Shown: positions 53,511 through 62,731, numbered from the stretch's first letter. The stretch: DNA of 64,000 bases from Planobispora rosea (GCF_014648175.1 NZ_BMQP01000010.1:124001-188000), one strand, 5' to 3'. The notes: generated by a model from the sequence alone, not told the origin. Numbers and translations are program-made.

Positions 53511-54912
53511 GTGTCGATCACACCTGGCTATCTGTCTGGCGGGGCGCTACCGCCTGCTCTCGGTGATCGGTCAGGGCGGGATGGGCACGGTGTGGCTCGC
53601 CCGGGACGAGCGTCTCCGCCGCGAGGTGGCGGTCAAGCAGCTCCTGCTCCCGCCGGGCCGGAACGCGGCGGGGACGGCGCAGCTCCGCGAGCGGATGGAG
53701 CGCGAGGCGCTGGCCATGGCCCAGGTACGGCACCGGGGCATCGTCACGGTCCATGACGTCCTCGCCGAGGACGACCAGCCGTGGATCGTCATGGAATACC
53801 TGCGGGCGGACTCCCTGGACGAGTTCGTCCGGAGCCGGGGTCCCCTGCCCCCCAGGCTCGCTGCCGAGATGGGCGGGCAGGTACTCGACGCGCTCGTCGC
53901 GGTGCACCAGTCGGGCATCCTGCACCGCGACATCAAGCCGAGCAACGTGCTCCTCACCCGGGACGGCCAGGCGGTCATCACCGACTTCGGAATCGCCACC
54001 TTCGACGGCGCGGCCACGCTCACCGAGTCCGGCCAGGTCATCGGGTCGCCCGCCTACATGGCTCCCGAGGTGGTCAACGGCCACCGCGCCACGGCCGCCT
54101 CCGACCTGTGGTCACTGGGCGCCACGCTTTTCTTCACCGTCGAGGGAAGATCCCCGTACCAGCGCGAGACGGCGGTCGCCGTCCTGGCCGCACTGATCAT
54201 CGAGGAGCCGCCGACGCCGGAGAACGCCGGCCTCCTGGGCCCGGCGATCGCCTCCGTGCTCCGCCGGGATCCCACGGAGCGCGCCTCCGCCGCCGAGCTC
54301 GCCCTGCTCCTCGGCGCGGCGGCCGCCCCGGCGGGAGCCGTCCCGTCCCGTCCCGATCCCGAACGGACGGTTCGGGTCAGACCGGCGTACGGCGCCACGC
54401 CGGATCGGAGCACTCCCGTCAAGGAGCCCGGACAGTCCGCTCCGGCCCTCCGGAACCGGCGGTCGGGGAAGACGGACCAGGACTTCGGGCGTTTCTGGTC
54501 GAGTCCGGTCAAATGGAGCGGGGCGAAGAAGGCGGCGGCCGCGCTCGGCGTCTGCGCCCTGGCAGCGAGCGTCTTCATCGCCTGGCTGAACGGCGAGCGC
54601 GATGATTCTTCTCGGCGGCCCACGGCCGTCTCGGCCACGCCGGCGCCGAAGGGCACTTCGGTCGCCGGGCGGGTCCCCACCCTCCGCATCACCTGTGTGC
54701 TGGACACCTGCGCCCATGTCCTGGTGCGTGCGCAGGACGTCGGCGCGCTTCTCGACCGGGAGCTGACGGCCGGGGAGCAGGTCCAGTTCTTCGACGCCCG
54801 TCTCGACGTGGTACTGGAGGACGCGAGTCTCCCCGAGGTCGACGTCAACGGCGTGCCGCGGGATTGGGGGAAGCCCGGCGAGCGGCAGGAATTCAGCGTC
54901 ACCCGGGAGTGA
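53511..54912 (+). CDS. Ser/Thr protein kinase 1 with apparent +1 frameshift near the start
   Basis: The kinase frame begins at GTG 53563 with VIGQGGMGTV, which would lack the family N-terminus. A GTG at 53511 gives VSITPGYL and, if one T (53535) is skipped, reads straight into LAGRYRLLSVIGQGGMGTV. Kinase 2 at 55264 has the same opening (MRAPSGYLLAARYRLVEPVGRGGMGTV), so an original start at 53511 with a one-base insertion is very likely. Catalytic Lys (REVAVKQL), HRD (ILHRDIKPSNVLL) and DFG (ITDFGIA) are intact. One TM helix (about 340-360) precedes a ~120-residue extracellular C-terminus with a Cys pair (RITCVLDTCAH). Either a sequencing error, a recent mutation or programmed frameshifting. 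Confidence 0.8.
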
Positions 54913-55263
54913 CAGAACCCGCCGCGGGACTCGGGAACCGGCGTACAGGATCATCCTGATCCGCATGCGCTCCCTCGCGTATCCGACGGCCTGCCCGCCC
55001 AGTAGTCCGAGTATGAGCGTCCCGCCCTGCCGGCGACGGCGGTAGCGGGGCCCCAGCGTCGCTCCATGCCGCTGTGGGCCGCGTCGGTGCCGTATTTCGT
55101 GGCGGTAACACCCTTTTCTCCGCAGGAGGAGCAGGTAGAGTCGGGCGCCGAGGTGACAAATCGCGTCTCCACGATTACAAGACAGAAAATCTGACCACAT
55201 TAGGCAAGAAACTTCGGGCCTGTCTCTACTGGTCACATTGCGCGAATAGGTAAGCTGCCCCTC
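54913..55263. other. intergenic region between kinase 1 and kinase 2
   Basis: 351 bases. AT-rich from 55170 to 55260, with possible promoter elements for kinase 2. A minus-strand 73-residue frame (54951-55172) with a CSSC motif is open here but has no ribosome binding site; it is listed separately at low confidence. Confidence 0.4.
54951..55172 (-). CDS. possible small Cys-containing protein (low confidence)
   Basis: 73 residues from GTG: METRFVTSAPDSTCSSCGEKG, followed by VTATKYGTDAAHSGMERRW and a Gly/Ser/Arg-rich end. The CSSCGEKGVTATKYG part resembles half of a zinc ribbon. Codon third-position bias is weaker than for neighbours and there is no Shine-Dalgarno. Confidence 0.25.
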   Translation of the reverse strand: METRFVTSAPDSTCSSCGEKGVTATKYGTDAAHSGMERRWGPATAVAGRAGRSYSDYWAGRPSDTRGSACGSG

Positions 55264-56406
55264 ATGCGTGCGCCGTCCGGATACCTTCTTGCCGCGCGCT
55301 ACCGGCTCGTCGAGCCGGTCGGGCGCGGCGGCATGGGCACCGTTTGGCGAGCGCGCGATGAGCTCCTCGGGGGCGAGGTCGCGGTCAAGGAAGTCCGGCT
55401 GCCCCTGGTCCTGGACGAGGACCTGCGGGCCGAGCTGTGCGCCAGGACCGAGCGCGAGGGACGGGCGACCACGATGGTCGCCCACCCGTCGGTGATCACC
55501 GTCTTCGACGTCGTCACCGAGGACGACCGCCCGTGGATCATCATGGAGCTGCTCCGGGCCAGGTCGCTGGAGCAGCTGATCAAAGAGGAGGGCCCGCTGC
55601 CGCCCCGCCGGGCGGCCGAGATCGGGCGGCAGGTGCTGGGCGCGCTGCGCGCCGTGCACGCCAAGGGCATCCTCCACCGCGACGTGAAGCCCAGCAACGT
55701 GCTGGTGACGGAGGAACGCGCGGTCCTCACCGACTTCGGCCTCGCGGCGCTGGAGGGCGAGGTGTCGATCACCCAGGCGGGCATCGTGCTCGGCTCGGCC
55801 GGATACATCGCGCCCGAGCGGGTGCTGGGCTCCAAGGCGAGCCCGGCGGCCGACCTGTGGTCGCTCGGCGCGACCCTCTACACCGCCGTCGAGGGCCGCG
55901 GCCTGCACGGGCGCCGTACGGCCGCCGCCGCACTGGCCGCGCTGACCAGCGGTGAACCGATCCCGATGGAGAAGGCCGGGCCGCTCGCCCCGGTCCTGCA
56001 GGGCCTGCTCACGATCGACCCCACCACCCGGCTGGACGCGGTCCGCGCCTCGCTGATGCTGGCCCGGGTCGCGGCCGGAGGGTCGGCCGAGGAGCCGCTC
56101 GCCCGCGCGGCGGGCAAGGCCGTCCGGAACACTCCGATGATCGGCGCTGCCCAGTTCCCCCCGTTCGGCCGCAGGCCGCAACATCGGGGGCTGCACCGTG
56201 CGGGCTCGGCCCCGATCGCGGGCCCGCCGCCCGTCCCGACGCCGGTGCCGATGCCTCGCGCGCACCGGCGTCCCGCCGAGGGGGTGCATCGCAAGCCGCT
56301 GGATCCGTGGCCCACACCGCGCCCTCTTGTGAGATTTATGTCACCTTTTATTCGCCTGATGCTCCCGCGTCGCCTATGGCCTAGGGAACTCCGCAAGCGA
56401 GGGTAA
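55264..56406 (+). CDS. Ser/Thr protein kinase 2 (no obvious TM anchor)
   Basis: 380 residues. Full kinase domain (about 12-265): GRGGMGTVWRAR, EVAVKEVRL, ILHRDVKPSNVLV, LTDFGLAALEG, APERVLGSKASPAADLWSLGATLYTAVEG. The tail (about 280-380) is Pro/Arg-rich and ends in a basic, amphipathic RFMSPFIRLMLPRRLWPREL segment that could bind membranes; no clear TM helix, unlike kinases 1 and 3. ATG start; an AT-rich region precedes it. Confidence 0.93.
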   Translation: MRAPSGYLLAARYRLVEPVGRGGMGTVWRARDELLGGEVAVKEVRLPLVLDEDLRAELCARTEREGRATTMVAHPSVITVFDVVTEDDRPWIIMELLRARSLEQLIKEEGPLPPRRAAEIGRQVLGALRAVHAKGILHRDVKPSNVLVTEERAVLTDFGLAALEGEVSITQAGIVLGSAGYIAPERVLGSKASPAADLWSLGATLYTAVEGRGLHGRRTAAAALAALTSGEPIPMEKAGPLAPVLQGLLTIDPTTRLDAVRASLMLARVAAGGSAEEPLARAAGKAVRNTPMIGAAQFPPFGRRPQHRGLHRAGSAPIAGPPPVPTPVPMPRAHRRPAEGVHRKPLDPWPTPRPLVRFMSPFIRLMLPRRLWPRELRKRG

Positions 56407-56441
56407 AGCGGTGCTCAAGGAATAATCGCTATCTTCTTCTC

Positions 56442-58763
56442 ATGCCGGAACAGCAGATGCGCGTGCTCGCTGACCGCTACGAGCTGGTCGCACCGCTCGG
56501 CCGAGGAACGATGGGCACCGTTTGGCGTGCCTACGACCGATCCCTGGGCCGCGAGGTCGCGATCAAGGAGATCCGTCAGGAGCCCGGGCTCAGCGAGGCA
56601 CAACGCGCCGAACTGCGGGAGCGCATGATCCGCGAGGGTCGTACCGCCGCCCGCATCAGTCACCCCTCAGTCGCCACCGTCCACGACGCCATCATCGAGG
56701 ACGGCAGTCCGTGGATCATCATGGAGCTGGTCCAGGCACGCTCACTGGAAGAAGTGGTCGAGGAGGAGGGCCCCCTCCCGCCCCGCCTGGTCGCCGAGAT
56801 CGGAGTGGACCTGCTGGGCGCGCTGCGCGCCGCGCACGCCCAGGGCATCCTCCACCGCGATGTGAAGCCCGGCAACGTGCTGATCACCGAGAACGGCCGG
56901 GTCGTGCTGACCGACTTCGGCATCGCCAAGGCCGAGGGGGACACCAGCCTCACCCAGACCGGCATGGTCATCGGTTCTCCCGGCTACACCGCGCCGGAGC
57001 GGGCCCGGGGAGAGCACACCGGGCCCGAGTCGGACCTCTGGTCGCTCGGGGCCACGCTGTACTTCGCGGTCGAGGGACGCCCGGCCTACGAGCGCTCCTC
57101 GGTGGCCGAGACGCTGGCCGCGCTGATGACCGAGAGCGCCGATCCGCCGGTCCAGGCGGGTCCGCTCCGTCCCGTGCTCGAACGGCTCCTGGAGAAGGAC
57201 TACACGACACGGCCCACGCCCGCCCAGGCCACCGCCATGTTGCGGGCCGTGGCCGACACCCCCTCGGGGACCGAGCCTTCCGCCCTCACCGAGTCCTCCG
57301 CCCCCGCTGTTCCCGTTGCTCCCGTGTCACCCGAGCCGCCCGAGCCGCCCGAGCCGGCTGAGGCCCCGGAGAGCCCGGCGTCCTCTGGCGACGAGCCCGC
57401 CCCCGCCCCCGCAGGCGGTGACGGGCCCGCGGCGGACGAGGAGTTCGACGCCGATCGCACCATCGTGGTCGCCCGGCCCAGGAACGGCCTCCGTCTCCCC
57501 GAGACCGGCGAGACCCCCGTCGTCGCCATGCCCCCGGCGGCGCCGTCCGCGGCCCCGGCCCGGTCTGCCGCCGAATCGGTGCCCCCGGCGGCGGAGGCGC
57601 AGACGTCCGGCGGCGCGCTGCCCGGAGCTCCGATCGACGACGCCGCGGCGACGCCCCCGCAGGGATTCCCGATCACGCGGGAGCCGGGCACGCTGGTGGC
57701 CGGCAGGCCGGGCGGTCCCACGAGGCCGTCGGCCCCCGCGTCGCAACCGGCCGGGCTCTCCGCGGACGACGAGCCGACCGAGACCGGGATGCTGCCCGGT
57801 CGCGTGGGACCGGCCGGGCCCGGCGAACCGCTCCCGGGGCAGGGCACCGGTCCGGGTACCGTCCCCGGTCACATGCCGGGTCCGGGCTCGCACCCGGGGC
57901 CGGTCGCCGGTCCGCCCCCGGGCCCGTACGGAGGTCCCGTCGCCGGTCCGCCCCCGGGCCCGTACGGAGGTCCCGTCGCCGGTCCGCCTCCGGGGGGTCC
58001 GCACCCGGGCCCCGTACCGGCCCTTCAGGGAGGCTGGCAGCACCCTCCCCCACCGGGTTCGGTGCCGCCCAACGGCGGGTTCGCCCCGCCGTCCGGGCTG
58101 GGCACGGACCTGTTCGCCATCACGGGCGGGCAGCAGCCCGCCACGCCGGTCAGGCCGCGGAACGCGCGGATCGGGATCCTCGTGCTGCTCGGCGTGGCGG
58201 CCGCCTCGCTGGTGATCATCATGATCCTGGTGGCCGCGGCCTTCGCCGAGACCAAGGTGAACGGCGCCGCCACCGCCCCGGACCCGTCCTCCACGGTGGA
58301 ACTGCGGCGGCACCAGGATCCCTCCGGGTTCACGATCGACGCACCGGCCGCGTTGAAGACGTCGGCCAAGGGGGACGACGTCGTCTTCAGCGCCGCCGAC
58401 GACGTCCGCTACATCCGGGTGAACACCGCGGCGCACCGCTCCGACGACGTCAGGGAGGCCGTCACCGCCGCGGAGAAGGCCGCGGTCAAGGCCGGGGACT
58501 TCCCCGGCTACCGGCGGATCGGCGTCACCGAGGTCGAGGGCGGCCCGTACCCCGGAGCGCAGGCGGCCGACTGGGAGTTCACCTACGTCGCCAACGGCGA
58601 CACCGTGCGCGTCCTGGCCCGCTTCGTGAGCGTCCCCGGGGAGAGCGACCACACCGTCTACTGGGCGGTTCCCCAGATCTCGTGGGAGGGACAGGCCGGG
58701 CTGCGCGAGCTGGTGCTCTCCTCCTTCCGGCTCACCGGGCAGGGGGGCACGGACGACGCCTGA
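56442..58763 (+). CDS. Ser/Thr protein kinase 3, receptor-like
   Basis: 773 residues. Kinase domain (about 8-270; GRGTMGTVWRAYD, EVAIKEIRQ, ILHRDVKPGNVLI, LTDFGIAKAEG), a ~290-residue Pro/Gly/Ala-rich linker with PGPYGGPVAGPP repeats, one TM helix (about 577-600, IGILVLLGVAAASLVIIMIL) and a ~170-residue extracellular domain (FTIDAPAALKTSAKGDDVVFS, VRYIRVNTAAHRSDDVREAV, ADWEFTYVANGDTVRVLARFV). Probably senses an envelope signal. It begins 35 bases after kinase 2; a strong terminator hairpin follows it. Confidence 0.93.
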   Translation: MPEQQMRVLADRYELVAPLGRGTMGTVWRAYDRSLGREVAIKEIRQEPGLSEAQRAELRERMIREGRTAARISHPSVATVHDAIIEDGSPWIIMELVQARSLEEVVEEEGPLPPRLVAEIGVDLLGALRAAHAQGILHRDVKPGNVLITENGRVVLTDFGIAKAEGDTSLTQTGMVIGSPGYTAPERARGEHTGPESDLWSLGATLYFAVEGRPAYERSSVAETLAALMTESADPPVQAGPLRPVLERLLEKDYTTRPTPAQATAMLRAVADTPSGTEPSALTESSAPAVPVAPVSPEPPEPPEPAEAPESPASSGDEPAPAPAGGDGPAADEEFDADRTIVVARPRNGLRLPETGETPVVAMPPAAPSAAPARSAAESVPPAAEAQTSGGALPGAPIDDAAATPPQGFPITREPGTLVAGRPGGPTRPSAPASQPAGLSADDEPTETGMLPGRVGPAGPGEPLPGQGTGPGTVPGHMPGPGSHPGPVAGPPPGPYGGPVAGPPPGPYGGPVAGPPPGGPHPGPVPALQGGWQHPPPPGSVPPNGGFAPPSGLGTDLFAITGGQQPATPVRPRNARIGILVLLGVAAASLVIIMILVAAAFAETKVNGAATAPDPSSTVELRRHQDPSGFTIDAPAALKTSAKGDDVVFSAADDVRYIRVNTAAHRSDDVREAVTAAEKAAVKAGDFPGYRRIGVTEVEGGPYPGAQAADWEFTYVANGDTVRVLARFVSVPGESDHTVYWAVPQISWEGQAGLRELVLSSFRLTGQGGTDDA
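57905..57985. repeat. repeats coding PGPYGGPVAGPP in the kinase 3 linker
   Basis: A 36-base unit (GGTCCGCCCCCGGGCCCGTA and flanking bases) occurs twice in near-perfect tandem with a partial third, coding GPPPGPYGGPVA. Confidence 0.8.
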
Positions 58764-58779
58764 GCGCCGGACGCCGATA

Positions 58780-58819
58780 CCGGGGCCGGCCGGCCGGTAC
58801 CGGTACCGGCCGGCCCCGG
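58780..58819 (+). terminator. 14-bp GC hairpin after kinase 3
   Basis: CCGGGGCCGGCCGG (58780-58793) and CCGGCCGGCCCCGG (58806-58819) are exact complements with a 12-base loop (CCGGTACCGGTA). It follows the kinase 3 stop by 17 bases, a convincing terminator of the three-kinase group. Confidence 0.75.
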
Positions 58820-58946
58820 GGCGGCGCATGAGCGCGCCCCGGGCGGCGGGGGATCGCGACGGCGAAACCCGCGGCGGCGGAAATCGTGACCGTGAGAACC
58901 CGACCGCCGAACGGTCCCCTTATCCCGCGCGTTGCAGACTGAGTCC

Positions 58947-60338
58947 ATGAGCGAGTATCGGATCGAACATGACTCGATGGGTGACGTGCGTGTTCCGGTG
59001 AACGCGAAGTGGCGGGCCCAGACCCAGCGGGCGGTCGAGAACTTCCCGGTCTCGGGGCGAGGGCTGGAGAGCCCGCACATCGCGGCCCTCGGGCTGATCA
59101 AGGCGATCGCCGCCGAGGTCAACGCCGAGCTGGGAGTGCTCGACAAGGAGCTGGCCCAGGCGATCGCCGAGGCCGCCACCGACATCGCGGAGAACGAGTG
59201 GGACAGCGAGTTCCCGATCGATGTCTTCCAGACCGGTTCCGGAACCTCCTCCAACATGAACGCCAACGAAGTGATCGCCACCCTGGCCGAGGAGCGGCTG
59301 AACCGCCCCGTCCACCCCAACGACCACGTCAACGCCTCCCAGTCGTCCAACGACGTGTTCCCCACCTCCATCCACGTCGCCGCCCTGACCGAGGTGACCT
59401 ACCACCTCGTCCCGTCCCTTCGGCACCTGGCCACCGCCCTGCGGCAGAAGGCGATGGAGTTCGAGCAGGTGGTCAAGGCGGGCCGTACGCACCTGATGGA
59501 CGCCACCCCGGTCACGCTGGGCCAGGAGTTCGGCGGCTACGCCACCCAGATCGACAACGCCGTGGCCCGGGTGCGCAGCGCGCTGCCCCGGCTGGCCGAG
59601 CTCCCGCTGGGCGGGACCGCGGTCGGCACGGGCATCAACACGCCGCCGGGCTTCGCCTCGAAGGTCATCGAGAAGCTCCGCGAGGCCACCGGGCTCCCGT
59701 TCACCGAGGCCCCCGACCACTTCGAGGCCCAGGGGGCCCGGGACGCGGTCGTGGAACTCTCCGGCCAGCTCAGAACCGTCGCGATCTCCCTCAACAAGAT
59801 CGCTAATGACCTCCGCTGGATGGGCTCGGGCCCGCGCGCCGGGCTCGCCGAGATCAACCTCCCCGACCTGCAGCCCGGTTCCTCGATCATGCCCGGTAAG
59901 GTCAACCCGGTCATCCCCGAGGCCGTCTGCATGGTCGCCGCCCAGGTCGTGGGGAACGACGCCGCCGTCGCCTTCGCCGGGGCCTCGGGCAACTTCGAGC
60001 TCAACGTGGCGCTTCCCGTCATGGCGCGCAACATCCTGGAGTCCGTACGGCTGCTCGCCAACGTCTCCCGGCTGCTGGCCGACCGCTGCGTCCACGGCAT
60101 CACGGCCAACGCCGACCGGCTGCGGGAGTACGCCGAGTCGTCTCCGTCCATCGTCACCCCGCTCAACCGCCACGTCGGCTACGAGGAGGCCGCGAAGATC
60201 GCCAAGCAGGCGCTGGCCGAGCGGAAGACCATCCGCCAGGTCGTCATCGAGCGCGGTCACGTGGCGGACGGCACCATCACCGAGGAGCAGCTCGACGCCC
60301 TGCTCGACGTGCTCTCCATGACCCGTCCCCCGGCGTAG
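58947..60338 (+). CDS. fumC: class II fumarate hydratase
   Basis: 463 residues, iron-free homotetrameric fumarase. Seen: [47 protein letters not shown] and the family signature [11 protein letters not shown] (about residues 313-323), with [10 protein letters not shown]. Expected to be the oxygen-stable route for fumarate hydration. The ATG at 58947 matches the family start. It lies after the three kinases; its class I counterpart is at 51783. Confidence 0.96.
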   Translation: MSEYRIEHDSMGDVRVPVNAKWRAQTQRAVENFPVSGRGLESPHIAALGLIKAIAAEVNAELGVLDKELAQAIAEAATDIAENEWDSEFPIDVFQTGSGTSSNMNANEVIATLAEERLNRPVHPNDHVNASQSSNDVFPTSIHVAALTEVTYHLVPSLRHLATALRQKAMEFEQVVKAGRTHLMDATPVTLGQEFGGYATQIDNAVARVRSALPRLAELPLGGTAVGTGINTPPGFASKVIEKLREATGLPFTEAPDHFEAQGARDAVVELSGQLRTVAISLNKIANDLRWMGSGPRAGLAEINLPDLQPGSSIMPGKVNPVIPEAVCMVAAQVVGNDAAVAFAGASGNFELNVALPVMARNILESVRLLANVSRLLADRCVHGITANADRLREYAESSPSIVTPLNRHVGYEEAAKIAKQALAERKTIRQVVIERGHVADGTITEEQLDALLDVLSMTRPPA

Positions 60339-60372
60339 CCGGGAGCCCCCGGACACCTGGAAGACTCGGCCC

Positions 60373-60759
60373 ATGACGCAGATCAAGTTCTACGGTCGCC
60401 GCGACGTCTGGGCCCCGCTCCGGCGGGAGCTGTCCGACGTCGTGCACGACTGCCTGGCCGAGGTGTGGAAGCTCCCGCAGGACAAGCGGTTCCACCGCTT
60501 CCTGCTGCTGGACGACGACGACCTGCTCTGCCCGCAGCGGAGCGAGCGCTACCTGATCATGGAGATCGTCTGCTTCTCGGGCCGGTCGGACGAGGCCAAA
60601 CGCGACCTGATCCGGACGTTGTTCGACCGGACCGGGCAGGCGCTCGGCCTCGACCCGGAGGACCTGGAGATCGTCATCCTGGAGGCGCCCAAGGTGAACT
60701 GGGGCATCCGCGGCGTCCCGGGTGACGAGCTGGCCCTGACCTACCCGGTCACGCTCTGA
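60373..60759 (+). CDS. tautomerase-fold protein lacking the catalytic N-terminal Pro
   Basis: 128 residues. Resembles the two-motif tautomerase/MSAD-like family (SERYLIMEIVCFSGRSDEAKRDLIRTLFDRTG, LGLDPEDLEIVILEAPKVNWGIRGVPG). Family enzymes use Pro as residue 2 after the Met; here the protein starts MTQIKF, so the expected catalytic Pro is absent and it is probably not a typical tautomerase. Its end overlaps the mca gene by 11 bases on the opposite strand. Confidence 0.7.
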   Translation: MTQIKFYGRRDVWAPLRRELSDVVHDCLAEVWKLPQDKRFHRFLLLDDDDLLCPQRSERYLIMEIVCFSGRSDEAKRDLIRTLFDRTGQALGLDPEDLEIVILEAPKVNWGIRGVPGDELALTYPVTL

Positions 60760-61666
60760 GCTCACGGAGCTCCGGGAGCTCCGGGAGCTCCGGGAGCTCG
60801 CGGGGCTCCCGGAGCCCGGCGAACAGGTCGGTCTCCGGGAGCTCCGTCTCGACGTGGGAGCGGGCGAGCTGGTAGTCCTCGGTGGGCCAGATCTCCCGCT
60901 CCAGGTCACGGGGGGTGGCGAACCAGGGCCCCTCGGGGTCGATCTGGGTGGCGTGCGCCTTGATCGCCCGATCCCGGGTCTCGAAGTAGTCGTCGCACGT
61001 GATCCGGGTGGTCGTGGTCAGCTCGGGCATGCCCTCGAACCAGTCCTCCGTGATCACGTCCGCCAGCGGCGACTCCAGCCCCCGGGCGAGGAGCCCTTCG
61101 TGGATCGCGGAGAACCACTCACGGGAGAAGGAGACCATGTAGTAGAGCTTGAGCGGCTGCCACGGCTCGCCGGCGCCCGGGTAGCGGCCGGGGTCGCCCG
61201 CCGCCTCGAACGCCTCGACGGACACCCGGTGGGTCATGATGTGGTCGGGATGCGGATAGCCGCCGGTCTCGTCGTAGGTGAGGATCACGTGGGGCCGGAA
61301 CTCGCGCACCGCCGCCACCAGCGGCGCCGCGGCGACCTCGAGATCCTGTACGGCGAAGCAGCCCTCCGGCAACGGCTCCCCCTCCCCGGGCAGGCCGGAG
61401 TCGACGAAGCCGAGCCAGCGGTGCCCGACGCCGAGGATCGCGGCGGCCTCGGCCATCTCCGCGCGCCGGATCTCCGCCATGTTCTCCAGGACCCCGGGCC
61501 GGTCCATGGCCGGGTTGAGCACGTCGCCGCGCTCCCCGCCGGTGCAGGTGCAGACCAGCACGTCCACCCCCTCGGCGGCGTAACGGGCCAGCGTCGCCGC
61601 CCCCTTGCTCGACTCGTCGTCGGGATGGGCGTGCACCGCCATCAGCCGCAGAGTGTTCGTGCTCAC
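60749..61666 (-). CDS. mca: mycothiol S-conjugate amidase
   Basis: 305 residues, LmbE-like zinc amidase. Zinc ligands and signature in AHPDDESSKG, with GGYPHPDH and the substrate region LGVGHRWLGFVDSGLPGEG. Cleaves mycothiol conjugates to release mercapturates, part of the actinobacterial thiol detoxification system. GTG start with AAGGAGA upstream. The C-terminus ends in a repeated ELPELPELPELREL tail coded by 9-base DNA repeats, absent from typical Mca proteins. Convergent overlap with the tautomerase-like gene. Confidence 0.9.
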   Translation of the reverse strand: MSTNTLRLMAVHAHPDDESSKGAATLARYAAEGVDVLVCTCTGGERGDVLNPAMDRPGVLENMAEIRRAEMAEAAAILGVGHRWLGFVDSGLPGEGEPLPEGCFAVQDLEVAAAPLVAAVREFRPHVILTYDETGGYPHPDHIMTHRVSVEAFEAAGDPGRYPGAGEPWQPLKLYYMVSFSREWFSAIHEGLLARGLESPLADVITEDWFEGMPELTTTTRITCDDYFETRDRAIKAHATQIDPEGPWFATPRDLEREIWPTEDYQLARSHVETELPETDLFAGLREPRELPELPELPELRELRA

Positions 61667-61747
61667 GGTTTCTCCTTAAGGTGGGGGTCGGCCGCGTCGC
61701 CAGCCGAGATGGTCGCCAGCCGAGATGGTCGCCGGCCGAGATGGTCG

Positions 61748-62731
61748 TCAGCCGAGGTAGCCGCGCAGGGCGCGCGACCGGGACGGGTGGCGGAGCTTGG
61801 ACATGGCCTTGGCCTCGATCTGGCGGATGCGCTCCCGTGTCACACCATAGATCTTGCCGATCTCGTCGAGGGTGCGGGGCCGCCCGTCGTCGAGGCCGAA
61901 ACGGAACGCGACCACGCCGGCCTCGCGCTCGGTGAGGGTGTCCAGCACCGAGCGCAGGTGATCGCGCAGGAGATCGGCGGCGACGGCGTCGTCGGGCGTG
62001 ACGGCCCCGGTGTCCTCGATGAGGTCGCCGAACTCGCCGTCGCCCTCCGTCCCCAGAGGGGTGTGCAGGGAGACGGGCTCACGGTCGTAGCCCTGGATCT
62101 CGGCGACCTTGGCGGGGGTCAGGTCGAGCGCGCGGGCCAGTTCCTCGGCGGTGGGCTCGCGGCCGAGGTCGGCCAGGAGCTCCCGCCGGGCGCGGGTCAG
62201 CCTGTTGATCAGCTCGACCATGTGCACCGGGACCCGGATGGTCCGGGCCTGGTCGGCCACGGCCCGGCCGATGGCCTGCTTGATCCACCAGGTGGCGTAG
62301 GTGGAGAACTTGAACCCGAGGGTGTGGTCGAACTTCTCCACGGTGCGGATCAGCCCGAGGTTGCCCTCCTGGATCAGGTCCTGCAGGAGCAGGCCGCGGC
62401 CGGTGTAGCGCTTGGCGACCGAGACGACCAGCCGGAGGTTGGCCTCCAGCATGTGCTCCCTGGCGCGCAGGCCGTCCTCGGCGATCCGCTCCAGCTCCAC
62501 GCGGGTCTCCGCGGCCAGCCCCTCGCCCGCGGCCTCCAGCCGCTCCCGGGCGAAGGCGCCCGCCTCCATCCGGCGGGCGAGCTCGACCTCCTGCTCGGCG
62601 GTGAGCAGGGGGATCGTGCCGATCTGCTTGAGGTAGTCCTTGACCGAGTCCGTGCCGGTGGTGATCAGGGGCGTCTCCTCACACGAAATTGTGTCTATCC
62701 TAAATTTAGGATCAACACACCTATCCGCCAA
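61748..62731 (-). CDS. group 2 RNA polymerase sigma factor (SigB/HrdD-type)
   Basis: 327 residues from TTG at 62731, or about 306 if an inner start is used. Regions are clear: 1.2 ([26 protein letters not shown]), 2 ([54 protein letters not shown]), 3 and 4 ([43 protein letters not shown]). The only in-frame start before the conserved N-terminus with a ribosome binding site (GAGGAG) is a CTG about 22 codons inside the TTG frame; TTG, ATA and ATT also occur. The 16-bp palindrome at 62697-62712 lies within the first 13 codons of the TTG frame, which argues that the true start is inside. Confidence 0.92.
   Translation of the reverse strand: MADRCVDPKFRIDTISCEETPLITTGTDSVKDYLKQIGTIPLLTAEQEVELARRMEAGAFARERLEAAGEGLAAETRVELERIAEDGLRAREHMLEANLRLVVSVAKRYTGRGLLLQDLIQEGNLGLIRTVEKFDHTLGFKFSTYATWWIKQAIGRAVADQARTIRVPVHMVELINRLTRARRELLADLGREPTAEELARALDLTPAKVAEIQGYDREPVSLHTPLGTEGDGEFGDLIEDTGAVTPDDAVAADLLRDHLRSVLDTLTEREAGVVAFRFGLDDGRPRTLDEIGKIYGVTRERIRQIEAKAMSKLRHPSRSRALRGYLG
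62691..62718. promoter_or_regulatory. 28-bp palindromic operator at the start of the sigma gene
   Basis: The core ATCCTAAATTTAGGAT (62697-62712) is a perfect 16-bp palindrome, and outer GTGT (62691-62694) / ACAC (62715-62718) extend the symmetry across a two-base mismatch on each side. It is AT-rich in a GC-rich genome. On the minus strand it contains a -10-like TAGGAT, so the binding protein could block the promoter. Confidence 0.65.
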
